Positions 52,075 through 60,894 of a DNA stretch of 64,000 nt are shown here, one piece after another. Below the pieces are notes generated by a model. That model worked only from the letters and a program-made list of their open reading frames with translations. It did not search any database and had not been told where the DNA came from. The translations under genes were made by a program, and so were the position numbers. Positions within the stretch are counted from its first letter, which is position 1, and each line of letters starts with the position of its first letter. This DNA is from Solibacillus sp040274725 (GTDB taxonomy: Bacteria > Bacillota > Bacilli > Bacillales_A > Planococcaceae), in NCBI GenBank assembly GCA_040274725.1, contig JBEMAQ010000012.1, forward strand, positions 1-64,000, written 5' to 3'.

Positions 52075-52880
52075 GCATTCAAATGATTCTCCTCGAAAGC
52101 AAGCAGCTGCTACGCAGTCGCTGGATTCAAATTGTGACACTGCTATTTGCGGTCGTGTTCACGTCGATTTTAATGATTCAGCATTTGGCGATGCCGGCAA
52201 CCGGCTTCAATCGCCAAACCGCATCCCTGCTTAATATTTTACTGTTTTTACTACCGCTTTTTATGCTGACAATTGGCAGCATGAATATCGCAAGTGACGT
52301 GGAGTCTGGCTGGCTTGGGCTGTTGCGCACGTATCCGCTACGCTTAGTAGAATATGTCATGGCAAAATACATAGCCTTACTATTTATTTTTAGTGGCATG
52401 GTTGCCTTTGTCTTTGCTCTTTCCTTTTTCGTTGGGAGCTTTGTCGGCGGGTTGAAATTGCCAGGCTTTGCGATTTACATTACGCTATTTGCGCTATTTA
52501 TTTTTAACGCGCTCAGTATTTTGATTGGTAGCCTTGCGAAAAGCCGCCTGCATGCTCTAGCGCTTGGGCTTGGAGTGTGGTCGTTTGTGACGCTACTGTT
52601 CTCGTATTTAATGATGGCGATTGGTACGGTCACGTCGGAAAATGTGCTGCAAAAGCTTGTCATCGTGTCTATTCATTTGAACCCACTTGAATGGATTCGC
52701 TACTGCTTCTTTGTATTTTCTGACCAAACCGCGGTGCTCGGCCCAGCGTTTTACGGCATGTCTACATTTTACACCTCAGCAGTAGGCGGGCTGTTTATCG
52801 TGCTCATTTCTGGTTTCTGGGTAGTGCTCGCGCTAGTAGCCGCAACGATTACATTAACGATTCGGGGGAAACGCGCATGA
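52071..52880 (+). CDS. nosY: NosY-like ABC transporter permease
   Basis: The 269-residue ABC-2-type permease has six helices. The start ILLESKQLLRSRWIQIVTLLFAVVF, GSMNIASDVESGWLGLLRTYPL and a C-terminal helix after HLNPLEWIRYCFF match NosY. It forms the membrane part of the NosFY exporter, thought to supply sulphur species for the copper site. ATGA overlaps at both ends. Confidence 0.88.
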   Translation: MSIQMILLESKQLLRSRWIQIVTLLFAVVFTSILMIQHLAMPATGFNRQTASLLNILLFLLPLFMLTIGSMNIASDVESGWLGLLRTYPLRLVEYVMAKYIALLFIFSGMVAFVFALSFFVGSFVGGLKLPGFAIYITLFALFIFNALSILIGSLAKSRLHALALGLGVWSFVTLLFSYLMMAIGTVTSENVLQKLVIVSIHLNPLEWIRYCFFVFSDQTAVLGPAFYGMSTFYTSAVGGLFIVLISGFWVVLALVAATITLTIRGKRA

Positions 52881-53551
52881 CGATGCAAAACGTGACAAAA
52901 ACCTTTAAAGGCGGCCGTGGTGTACGTGACATCTCCTTTACGCTCGAGGCGGGCCGCATTACCGCACTTGTCGGCTCAAACGGCGCCGGCAAAAGTACGA
53001 TTATTAAGCTGTTAACGAACTTACTCAAGCCAGATAGCGGCGAGATTATGCTGCGTGACGTGCGTTTTATGCCGGATGATATCGCGTTCCCGGATACATT
53101 GACCGCCGAGGAAATTATTGCGTATTTAGGCAAATTAAAAAAAATTCCGCAAGCCGAGCAGCAGGCGATGCTTGAAAAAGTCGGGCTAGTTGAAGCAAAA
53201 AAATTAAAGGTCGGACAGTTTTCAAAAGGCATGCGCCAGCGTCTGAATTTAGCGCAAAGCTTAATGGGCACAGGCGAGCTGTTTATTTTAGACGAGCCGA
53301 CAAATGGCCTCGATCCGTACTGGATTGCGCAGCTCAAGGCGCTTTTAGAGGCAGAGCGTGCGCGCGGGCAAATGATTTTGTTCTCGACGCATTTACTCAG
53401 TCTCGCTGAGGAAATTGCCGACCAGGTCATTATGATTCATCACGGTGAAATCATTGCATCCGGCACAATTGTAGACCTACTTACCACAAACAACTGTAAG
53501 ACGCTGGAGCAACTGTGGTTACAGTTGACGAAGCAGGAGGTGCAGTCGTGA
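52877..53551 (+). CDS. nosF: NosF-like ABC transporter ATPase
   Basis: The 224-residue cytoplasmic ATPase has Walker A GSNGAGKST (about residues 33-41), signature FSKGMRQRLNLAQ, Walker B LFILDEPTNGLDP and the switch His in FSTHLLS. It partners NosY. The start overlaps nosY (ATGA), and its stop overlaps the thioredoxin-like gene by 4 nt (GTGA). Confidence 0.9.
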   Translation: MTMQNVTKTFKGGRGVRDISFTLEAGRITALVGSNGAGKSTIIKLLTNLLKPDSGEIMLRDVRFMPDDIAFPDTLTAEEIIAYLGKLKKIPQAEQQAMLEKVGLVEAKKLKVGQFSKGMRQRLNLAQSLMGTGELFILDEPTNGLDPYWIAQLKALLEAERARGQMILFSTHLLSLAEEIADQVIMIHHGEIIASGTIVDLLTTNNCKTLEQLWLQLTKQEVQS

Positions 53552-54060
53552 AAAAATGGCTACCGCGCCTAGTTGTTGCCGCGCTTCTTGTGATACTAAT
53601 TGTGCAGTTCGTGCAGGAGGAGCCAAAGAAGGCACCTGCACAGGAGCCGCGCACAATGCAGGCGACGGATTTTACGCTGCCGACTGTGGACGGCGAGCTG
53701 TCACTGCATGACCAGCGCGGCAAGGTAGTTATCCTGAACTTCTGGGCTTCGTGGTGCATCCCATGCCAAACCGAAATGCCGCATTTCCAGAAATTTTATG
53801 ACGCACATCAAGACGACGTAGAAATTGTCGCGGTGAATTACACAAAAAAGGACGACCGGGATGAGGCTGTGCAGTTTGCACGTGATCATAACTTAACGTT
53901 CCCAATTTTATTTGACGAAACGGGCGAGGTCAGTGAAATGTACGGTGCCTTTACCATTCCGACAACGTATATTTTGAACCGTGATGGGGACATTGTGCAT
54001 CAGTTTGCGGGGCCGCTGGATGTGGAGATGCTTAGGGAATATGTTGGAATTTTGTTTTAG
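53548..54060 (+). CDS. TlpA/ResA-like membrane-anchored thioredoxin
   Basis: The 170-residue protein has an N-terminal anchor helix (PRLVVAALLVILIVQFV) and an extracytoplasmic thioredoxin fold with the CxxC motif WASWCIPCQTEMP, the insertion typical of TlpA/ResA, and a cis-Pro in FTIPTTYIL. It probably reduces cysteines of the copper chaperones or their target outside the membrane. GTG start overlapping the nosF stop (GTGA). It is the last gene of the nos operon; an ISL3 element begins 41 bp later. Confidence 0.88.
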   Translation: MKKWLPRLVVAALLVILIVQFVQEEPKKAPAQEPRTMQATDFTLPTVDGELSLHDQRGKVVILNFWASWCIPCQTEMPHFQKFYDAHQDDVEIVAVNYTKKDDRDEAVQFARDHNLTFPILFDETGEVSEMYGAFTIPTTYILNRDGDIVHQFAGPLDVEMLREYVGILF

Positions 54061-54121
54061 TTGAAAATGGGTCCCAACAAATTAGATAATCTTCATTTTA
54101 AGGTTCTCCGTCAAATGTTGG

Positions 54122-54163
54122 GGTGCACTCGATTTGAGTTATCAAATCAGGTGCACCTTTTTT
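54122..54163 (+). terminator. Hairpin-terminator inside the IS end
   Basis: GGTGCACTCGATTTGA pairs with TCAAATCAGGTGCACC, followed by TTTTTT. It may shield the element from, or end, nos operon transcription entering the IS. Confidence 0.65.
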
Positions 54164-54179
54164 GCACAGATTACGTTGA

Positions 54180-54310
54180 TTTCCATTCTGGGTCGGACGC
54201 TTTCCGCGGGCACGGCTCCATCTAAATGTCTTCGGGATAGGTCCCGAAGACATTGGATATTCCGCACGTGCTGTTCCCGCAGGAGTCGCCTCCCCGCCAT
54301 TCCAATCAAC
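54180..54310. repeat. Interspersed Bacillales repeat located within the IS boundaries
   Basis: GGACGCTTTCCGCGGGCACG, the inner hairpin AATGTCTTCGGGA/TCCCGAAGACATT (54225-54254) and GTTCCCGCAGGAGTCGCC are the hallmark pieces of this repeat. It lies between the transposase stop and the terminal repeat. Confidence 0.65.
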
Positions 54311-54316
54311 GCGCTT

Positions 54317-55531
54317 TTAGCCAAGATGTGTCCCTACTTTTTTATAGACATGATACAAGAGAACCTTTGCTTTATAATGTTCATATTTTTTAAATCCAAA
54401 AGCATTCCGCTTTAACACTTTAGATTGATTATTAATGCCTTCTAAAAATCCATTTGAATACGGAAAGGCATAACTATTTAAAATTTCTTTTTGCCAATTT
54501 CGGAAGGTTTTGATGGCTTTTAAAAAGGCAGGATTGCCACTCTCCTCTACCTCACGGTAAAAAGCTTCTAATCCAGCTTTCACTTTTTTTAAATCCGTTT
54601 CTTTTTTCGCGTTTGCTTGCCATGCTTTATAGCTTTCTTTCAACTCATATCCTTGTTTTAAAGCAGGTGACATCGCTAAATACCGCTCTAAATACCACCG
54701 ATCTTTCTCGGTTAACTTTTCACTATTTTTATGTAAGACATATCGCATTTTCTTCAGTTTCTTTCGGTCATACGAATTGAATTCTTTTTGAACCTGACGG
54801 CGAATTTCGTCTAATGCCCAGTGAATATAACGACAATAGTGGAATCGGTCTGCCACGATGACAGGGCTATTCAATGCACTTTTAACCGCCGCTTTAAAAG
54901 CAGGATTCATATCCATGACAACGATTTTAACCTCTGCGCCATAGGTCGCCAAATAATGCTTAATCGTTTCTTTGCGCCGATTTGGCAAAATATCAATCGG
55001 CTCATGGGTTTCGGCATTCGCAATAATAAGCTGATACTTTCCTGCATCGGTATCGGCTTTATATTCATCAATCGCAATGGCTTTTGGCAAGGTTACACCC
55101 TCTGGTAACTGTTTCATTGCTTCCTTAAATCGGCGAATAATCGTTGTAGAAGAAGCACCTAAAACATCTGCTGCTTCTTTAAATGTCTTGGCTTTCACAG
55201 CACGAATTTGTGCGACTTGATTCCACTCTTTTGAAAAACGTTGATAGCGCGTCACAAAAGGTGCGTTTTCATTAAAGCGTTTTCCACAAGCACATTGATA
55301 ACGACGTCGTTTATAAAAAAGAATCGTTAAGCGTTCAAACCATTTTAAATGCTTCACTTTTTGCATGCGATAATCATGTACTTTTTTCGTTTTTTGCCCA
55401 CATGCAGGACACGTGTGAAGCGTTTTTGGCATGGAAACATGCAGCACAAGACGCTCCTCCTGCTCCTCCATTTGATGAACAATTACACCTTTTAATCCTG
55501 GGATATTCATGTTAAAATTCATACAGCACAA
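54317..55531 (-). CDS. ISL3-family transposase
   Basis: The 404-residue transposase is full length. The N-terminal zinc-binding region is HTCPACGQKTKKVHDYRMQKVKHLKW with CACGKRF. The helix-turn-helix is FKEAADVLGASSTTIIRRF. DDE residues lie in IAIDEYK, IVVMDMNPAFKAAV and the C-terminal YSNGFLEGINNQSKVLKRNAFGF. It is intact and probably active. It starts 111 nt inside the IS end. Confidence 0.93.
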   Translation of the reverse strand: MCCMNFNMNIPGLKGVIVHQMEEQEERLVLHVSMPKTLHTCPACGQKTKKVHDYRMQKVKHLKWFERLTILFYKRRRYQCACGKRFNENAPFVTRYQRFSKEWNQVAQIRAVKAKTFKEAADVLGASSTTIIRRFKEAMKQLPEGVTLPKAIAIDEYKADTDAGKYQLIIANAETHEPIDILPNRRKETIKHYLATYGAEVKIVVMDMNPAFKAAVKSALNSPVIVADRFHYCRYIHWALDEIRRQVQKEFNSYDRKKLKKMRYVLHKNSEKLTEKDRWYLERYLAMSPALKQGYELKESYKAWQANAKKETDLKKVKAGLEAFYREVEESGNPAFLKAIKTFRNWQKEILNSYAFPYSNGFLEGINNQSKVLKRNAFGFKKYEHYKAKVLLYHVYKKVGTHLG

Positions 55532-55660
55532 ATCACCTTTCCACTTACTTGTTTCTCAGCAATTCAAGTATATAAAAAAGTGTGATCTTGTGCTTTTTTT
55601 TGTGCAGAATTTTTCCTAAACCCCAACAAATATTATAGAACCATTTTTAATAAAAATAAA

Positions 55661-55700
55661 CCTCGTATTTTGAACAAGTTTCGATTAAAATACGAGGCTT
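55661..55700. terminator. Hairpin terminator
   Basis: CCTCGTATTTT pairs with AAAATACGAGG, followed by CTTTACC. Confidence 0.6.
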
Positions 55701-55716
55701 TACCTATTTTTATCGT

Positions 55717-55797
55717 TTTCCTGTGATTCCGTTTATATTAGAAATCGTTAATGAACAAGAAAAACAAGCTGTTATCAAGGCTTTAAGGTCCATCTAG
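55717..55797 (+). other. Possible C-terminal scrap of a gene
   Basis: A short frame without a start reads FPVIPFILEIVNEQEKQAVI and stops at 55797. It may be the 3' end of a gene lost by the IS insertion or an earlier deletion. Not identified. Confidence 0.25.
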
Positions 55798-55826
55798 CAA
55801 CAACACTTTCTAACATAGGTTAATAG

Positions 55827-57641
55827 CTAATTTATATAACTATTATTAAAAGATATAATGCCAAATCCTAATAGCGACTCCAATAATAGTAATATATATG
55901 CTGAAGTCGATGCATCTTTTAGTTCTTTATTCATTACTTTTTCAGCTTTTGAAATCCGATAACGAATTCCACCGACTGAAAGGGCTAGCTGTTGTGCTGT
56001 TTGCTCATAATGTTGATTGTTTTTTAAAAAATTATATAACGTTGCCAGCAACTCTCTATTTTTTTCATCATCTTGTAAAAGCTCCTTTAGTTCATTTTTA
56101 GCAGTTTGATGAATAATTTCCTCACTGAAAATTTCTAGTAGAGAACCAAGTATACCTAATTGATTATATTGTAATAGCTTTTCTTCGGATGCTGCATTCA
56201 TGGCTTGAGTTGCTTGTTTGAGGCTTTGTTGAAATTGTTGAATGGAAGTATACTTATTGCTGATACCTGCTCTAATACGAAGTTCTTTAGTATTTTTTTC
56301 AATGTCACAGATAATTTTTTGAAACAACGAATGTAACGTATTCGTATTGTCAAAATTATATACTAATATAATTAGCTCATCTGAATTTTGACTAATTAAG
56401 CCGTTAATTGAAAAGAGTTGCATTTTTTTCGCAAATAATATTAATAATTCATAAATATTAAAGGGCTCTTTACTTATTGTGTTGGTCTGATATTTAAGGG
56501 CTAGCGTATGAAATGGTGGTTCGATTTTCGGTGTAATATATTTCGAATACAAATTCGTTTCAGCAAAATCTTTAAACTGGTTGTGAATTAACCGGTCTAA
56601 AAAATTTATTTTTAATCGCTCCGTCGCTTCAAAACTGACGTGTTCATTTAAAAAGCAAAGGCTAGTTGCTACTGCTAGGCGTTCTATATAGAGATGGTCG
56701 TTAGAATCTATGGACTTGTCCTTTGGATAAATGAACATACAGTATGCAAATTTATTGAATTTCAGGAAAATAGGAGAAACTAAATAAGGGCGTTGTTTAT
56801 TAAATAATGGAATAGTTTGATTGATGCTATTAAGGTGATTAATCTCTTTACTCGACATAAATAAAGTTTGCGGGAGATCATCAATTCCTTCCTTAAACAA
56901 AATTTCCCCATATAGATCTGTGACGATAATTGGTATTCGAACTAGTGAATAAGCGGTCTGTAATAATTTTTGAATGTCGTTTTGCTGCGCAATACATTCT
57001 GTAATTTGGCTATGAAAATCGGTAATTTTTTTTAGTAATGCCTCTTTTTCATATAACAATTCGTATGTTACTTCTAATTCATTTTCGATTGTTTGATTAT
57101 CAAAAATATCTAATTTCTCCCCTGATGCTTCCCAATTTTCCTTTGTCTTTACTTCAAATGTACATTGAGAATCTCCTTTAGCTACACATGTTACTTCCTT
57201 TACAAAGATTTCATGGTCTAAAATGGATGTTAAAATCCCACTGGCAAATCCACTTAATATATAGCATGTACATTCCGTGTTCTTCCCAAAGTGTTCGATA
57301 TGTTGCTTTGCTTCAAAAGAATTAACCCAAATTCCACCTGCCTCAAGAATAATGAGTTGATTGTCTTCCCTAAATATTTTTCCTGAAGATGTAACATTGG
57401 ATACATGGCCTAATGTAACATGTAAATTTACAGCTAGATTGATTAAAGCGTCTATATCTTTCATCTCAATATTGAAATCTTTTGATTTTTCAATTCCTAA
57501 GTTCATGCCATATTGTAGTAAAAATCGTTTTGCTTTCGTGAATCCAAGATGTTGAATCAACACTTTTCGTAACAATCCAAAAGTATTCGACGTCATCACT
57601 AAATTGTCATCGCTATGTTCATATTTAGATACTGAATACAA
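55827..57641 (-). CDS. XylR_N/V4R-sensor, PucR-type HTH transcriptional activator
   Basis: The 604-residue protein has an N-terminal XylR_N-like sensor (about residues 15-110) and a V4R domain (about 115-170; HIEHFGKNTECTCYILSGFASGIL, CVAKGDSQCTFEV with likely zinc cysteines). A coiled coil lies near 185-225, with a GAF-like middle. The PucR-type C-terminal helix-turn-helix (ATLYNFLKNNQHYEQTAQQLALSVGGIRYRISKAEKVM, about 535-575) ends it. XylR_N and V4R domains sense aromatics in XylR/DmpR, but the sigma-54 AAA+ module is absent here. It is divergent from the meta-cleavage operon and probably activates it. TTG start after GGGGGTG. Confidence 0.85.
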   Translation of the reverse strand: MYSVSKYEHSDDNLVMTSNTFGLLRKVLIQHLGFTKAKRFLLQYGMNLGIEKSKDFNIEMKDIDALINLAVNLHVTLGHVSNVTSSGKIFREDNQLIILEAGGIWVNSFEAKQHIEHFGKNTECTCYILSGFASGILTSILDHEIFVKEVTCVAKGDSQCTFEVKTKENWEASGEKLDIFDNQTIENELEVTYELLYEKEALLKKITDFHSQITECIAQQNDIQKLLQTAYSLVRIPIIVTDLYGEILFKEGIDDLPQTLFMSSKEINHLNSINQTIPLFNKQRPYLVSPIFLKFNKFAYCMFIYPKDKSIDSNDHLYIERLAVATSLCFLNEHVSFEATERLKINFLDRLIHNQFKDFAETNLYSKYITPKIEPPFHTLALKYQTNTISKEPFNIYELLILFAKKMQLFSINGLISQNSDELIILVYNFDNTNTLHSLFQKIICDIEKNTKELRIRAGISNKYTSIQQFQQSLKQATQAMNAASEEKLLQYNQLGILGSLLEIFSEEIIHQTAKNELKELLQDDEKNRELLATLYNFLKNNQHYEQTAQQLALSVGGIRYRISKAEKVMNKELKDASTSAYILLLLESLLGFGIISFNNSYIN

Positions 57642-57710
57642 AAGTACACCCCCAAAAAAGCAAAGTAATTATCTGTAATTATAAATACAAAAACAACTAT
57701 ATTACCAACG

Positions 57711-57779
57711 AAAACACTTATTTTTTTGTGAAATACAGCAAAAACACTTATTTTTTAACGAAATTATTTTCGCTATGAT
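57711..57779 (+). promoter_or_regulatory. Catabolic promoter with two direct repeats 30 bp apart
   Basis: AAAACACTTATTTTTT occurs at 57711-57726 and again at 57741-57756. A -10 hexamer TATGAT (57774-57779) follows with no good -35; the second repeat covers the -35 position. This is the pattern of an activator-dependent sigma-A promoter. The divergent regulator is the natural candidate to bind. Confidence 0.65.
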
Positions 57780-57812
57780 TAGTTTAAGTAACAAGAAATG
57801 GAGGAGAAGTTC

Positions 57813-58676
57813 ATGGCAACATTTGAAGAGAGACATTTGATGACAGAAGGATTTAATACCGTTTATTATCGTGCGGGAAGTAGCAATACCGAAACGTTAA
57901 TTTTATTACATGGTTCGGGACCAGGTGCGAGTGGCATTTCCAATTGGAAACGTACATTAGAAATAATGGGGGATAAGTATCAAGTCATTGCGCCTGATTT
58001 AGTTGGCTTTGGTAATACAGACATTCCAGAAAATACAAATCTTTCGTTTTGGGAGTGGACTACTTTACGCATCAAGCAGGTGCTAGCGATTATGGATCAC
58101 CACCAGATTGAAAAAGCTCATTTAGTAGGAAACTCAATGGGTGGTGTCATTTCTTTACATGCGGTTATGCATGATGCATCTCGCTTTGACAAGGTTGTTT
58201 TAATGGGAAGTGGTGGAGGAAAGACGGATGGTCCAACACCAGAAATTGTACGGATGACAAACTTCTTTAAAAACCCAACAATTGAGTCTTTCCGAAATTT
58301 AATTACGTGGTTTGTCTATGATGAATCGGTGTTAGGCGATAAGCTTGAAGAAATTGTCCAAACACGTTACGCCAATATTATGCGTCCCGGTGTAGGTGAG
58401 CTGTATTCATCATTATTCCCGATGAATCCATTCGAGTTACTCATTCCTCCGAGTGCATTAAAGCGTATGAAACAGCCTTTTTTATTGATTCATGGATATG
58501 AAGATCAGTTTGTACCAAAGGAAAGTAGTTTAAGTTTGTTAGAATATTTACCAAATGCTGAACTTGTATTAGTAAAGCAATGTGGACACTGGGTTCAGAT
58601 TGAAAAATCAGAACGTTTTATTCAGCTTGTCGATCAATTTATCGAGAATAAAAGCCCAGAGCTTTCACTTAAATAA
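57813..58676 (+). CDS. Meta-cleavage-product C-C hydrolase (HsaD/BphD-like)
   Basis: The 287-residue alpha/beta hydrolase has the C-C hydrolase signature LLHGSGPGASGISNWKRTL (residues 31-49), the nucleophile elbow GNSMGG (Ser108), Asp in LIHGYEDQFVP and His in QCGHWVQIEK. Members cleave the C-C bond of 2-hydroxy-6-oxo-dienoates made by extradiol dioxygenases. The ATG at 57813 lies after GGAGGAGAAG. It is the first gene of the operon and supplies the third enzymatic step. Confidence 0.9.
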   Translation: MATFEERHLMTEGFNTVYYRAGSSNTETLILLHGSGPGASGISNWKRTLEIMGDKYQVIAPDLVGFGNTDIPENTNLSFWEWTTLRIKQVLAIMDHHQIEKAHLVGNSMGGVISLHAVMHDASRFDKVVLMGSGGGKTDGPTPEIVRMTNFFKNPTIESFRNLITWFVYDESVLGDKLEEIVQTRYANIMRPGVGELYSSLFPMNPFELLIPPSALKRMKQPFLLIHGYEDQFVPKESSLSLLEYLPNAELVLVKQCGHWVQIEKSERFIQLVDQFIENKSPELSLK

Positions 58677-58690
58677 AAGGAGGGGTAACT

Positions 58691-59857
58691 TTGACTACAC
58701 AAGTTAATGCAGAGCAATTATATAAACAGTTAATTGAAAGCGCTCACAAAATTGGTCAAATTGCCGAAGGCGAAGCAGTAGAAGCGGATAAAAATGCGAC
58801 CGTTTCAATCAATGTCATTAATGCCATTAAAGAGGCAGGAATTAACCGATTAATTATCCCGCAAGAATATGGCTTTCCCCAAATTGATTTCACAACATTC
58901 ACAGATATTATAAAGCAAGTAGGTTATTATAATTTATCAGCTGCGTGGCTTACTTACTTTTTCTCGCTACACAATTCATGGGTAGCCTATTTGCCGAAAG
59001 TAAGTCGGGATGAGGTATACCGTGACGGTGGCTTGTTGGCAGATATTTTTTCTCCAGTGGGAAAAGTCGAAAAAGTTTCAAACGGCTATATTCTTAATGG
59101 CAAATGGCATTATGTAAGCGGTATCAATTATTCGCAATGGGTTGCAGTGGGTGCTTTGTTTTTTCAACAAGATAATCCTATACCAGAACGGATCGGTTTA
59201 TGTGTGAAAGTATCGGATTTAGAGCTCATACAAGATTGGGATTCATTAGGTTTACGTGGTTCAGGTAGTAATTCAATCGTTGCTAAAGATTTATTTGTTC
59301 CAGACGAGATGGTATTTAACTTCAATGAACTGATCTGTCATCGGAAATCGATACACGAACTAGTGGACGAGTCCTATTTATATTACAACACATCATTTTT
59401 CTCAGCATTTTTCGTTGGTTTCCCAGCGATGTCGATTGGGGCAGCTGAACGAGCGATAGAGGAATTTATTGAACGAACAAAAAAACGCGTTCGATTAGAT
59501 GGCACACATGAAGGATATACGGCACGACCACAGCGCGTTGCAGCTGAACTTTCATTAAAACTTAAAGCTGCAAAGGGTTTATTAAAAGAATATATTGAAA
59601 TGCTTGAAAATGATGAAGGGCAATATCTAGCAGGAGAGTACAATGCCATTCGAGTGAAAATTGTGAATTATTGTCTAGAAATAGCCGTGAAAGTCACTTC
59701 AACACTGGGCGCAAGTGCATTAGCAAAAGGCAATCCGGTCGAAATGCTAACGCGTGACATGATTGCGATTAGTACACATGTTACTTCTTTATATGAAGAT
59801 GGGATTGATTATTACGGAAAAGACCTATTTGGCATTGAAAATACATCATTAGGTTAA
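58691..59857 (+). CDS. Flavin-dependent hydroxylase, acyl-CoA dehydrogenase fold (HsaA-like)
   Basis: The 388-residue group D flavin monooxygenase oxygenase component has INAIKEAGINRLIIPQEYGFPQIDF, SAAWLTYFFSLHNSWVAYLP, GYILNGKWHYVSGINYSQWV and DWDSLGLRGSGSNSIVAKDLFVP. These resemble HsaA, which hydroxylates a phenolic A-ring to a catechol using reduced flavin. It lacks the catalytic Glu context of true acyl-CoA dehydrogenases (not fully provable by eye). AAGGAGGGG lies before the TTG start. Reduced flavin would come from the reductase at 60895. Confidence 0.85.
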   Translation: MTTQVNAEQLYKQLIESAHKIGQIAEGEAVEADKNATVSINVINAIKEAGINRLIIPQEYGFPQIDFTTFTDIIKQVGYYNLSAAWLTYFFSLHNSWVAYLPKVSRDEVYRDGGLLADIFSPVGKVEKVSNGYILNGKWHYVSGINYSQWVAVGALFFQQDNPIPERIGLCVKVSDLELIQDWDSLGLRGSGSNSIVAKDLFVPDEMVFNFNELICHRKSIHELVDESYLYYNTSFFSAFFVGFPAMSIGAAERAIEEFIERTKKRVRLDGTHEGYTARPQRVAAELSLKLKAAKGLLKEYIEMLENDEGQYLAGEYNAIRVKIVNYCLEIAVKVTSTLGASALAKGNPVEMLTRDMIAISTHVTSLYEDGIDYYGKDLFGIENTSLG

Positions 59858-59870
59858 TGGAGGAATGTAA

Positions 59871-60872
59871 ATGGGAAATAAAAAATTTGATTATTTACCA
59901 GAAATCGCAAAGCTTGGACATGTGGCCCTTGAAACGACCGATTTAGAAAAGTCATTATGGTTTTTTGAAGAAGTGGTTGGTTTAGAAAAAACAGAGGAAG
60001 TGGATGGTGTTCACTATTTACGTGCATGGGGAGATTTTGAACATCATACTTTATCATTAAAAGCAGGGACAGAAGCGAGAGTGGACCACATTGCTTGGAA
60101 AGCAAAGCGCCGTGAAGATGTTGGCCATTTCGCTATTTTACTTCAAGATGCAGGCGTCCAAGTAGAAGAAGTAAAAGCAGGGACAGAAGTAGGTCAAGGC
60201 GATGCGATTCGTTTCCAATTGCCTACTGGCCATAATTTCGAAATCTATTTTGATATGGAAAAGCCTGCCGTTATGGATCCAAAGCGGAAAGCTGTTCTAA
60301 AAAACCAAACGTACAAAGCTTGGCGGAAAGGTATTTCTCCTCGTCGTTTTGATCATGTCAATATCGCAACCAATCAACCAGCAAAAGAAGTGATTGATTT
60401 CCTAATAGAGAAGCTAGGTTTTAATATCCGTGAATATGTACGCTTACCAAATGATGAAATTTTATCTGCATGGCTCAGTGTTACATCATTAGTTCATGAT
60501 ATTGCGGTGATGTCGAATCCGGAATTTAATTCGACTCATGAAATTCACCATATCTCTTATTGGTCAGATAATTCTCAAGATATTTTACGTGCTGCTGATA
60601 TTTTATCTGAAAATGGCTTTACATTTATTGGACCAGGGAAGCACGGTATTTCTCAAGCTTTATATGTGTATGTGCAGGATCCAGGTAGTGGTATTCGCTT
60701 GGAGCTATTCTCCAATGGCTATCAAATTTTCGAGCCAGATTGGGAACCGATTGCATGGGATTTAGACGAAATGTATTTAGGCTTTACTTATTGGGGTGAA
60801 CAAGCTGGCGTGCCTGGACAAGTTGAGTCAACTATCAATGCAGGGAACCCAATTAAAGAGGTAACAAAATAA
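59871..60872 (+). CDS. Extradiol catechol 2,3-dioxygenase (type I, VOC fold; HsaC/BphC-like)
   Basis: The 333-residue two-domain extradiol dioxygenase carries its Fe(II) ligands in the C-terminal domain: His162 (RFDHVNIATN), His227 (EIHHISYWSD) and Glu278 (IRLELFSNG). The N-terminal VOC domain starts KLGHVALETTDLEKSLWFF. It should open a catechol ring next to the hydroxyls to give a yellow dienoate, the substrate of the hydrolase at 57813. ATG after AATGGAGGAATG. Confidence 0.93.
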   Translation: MGNKKFDYLPEIAKLGHVALETTDLEKSLWFFEEVVGLEKTEEVDGVHYLRAWGDFEHHTLSLKAGTEARVDHIAWKAKRREDVGHFAILLQDAGVQVEEVKAGTEVGQGDAIRFQLPTGHNFEIYFDMEKPAVMDPKRKAVLKNQTYKAWRKGISPRRFDHVNIATNQPAKEVIDFLIEKLGFNIREYVRLPNDEILSAWLSVTSLVHDIAVMSNPEFNSTHEIHHISYWSDNSQDILRAADILSENGFTFIGPGKHGISQALYVYVQDPGSGIRLELFSNGYQIFEPDWEPIAWDLDEMYLGFTYWGEQAGVPGQVESTINAGNPIKEVTK

Positions 60873-60894
60873 GTCCTACAGGAGGCATTGTTTA

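Larger units (their letters stand above)
54102..55642 (-). mobile_element. Complete ISL3-family insertion sequence
   Basis: The ends at 54102 (GGTTCTCCGTCAAATGTTGG) and 55642 (reverse: GGTTCTATAATATTTGTTGG) are imperfect inverted repeats that also share GGGG beyond this. The 1541-bp element carries one transposase. ISL3 elements duplicate 8 bp; the flanks CATTTTAA and ATTTTTAA agree at six positions, so the duplication is imperfect or absent. It inserted just behind the nos operon. Confidence 0.85.
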
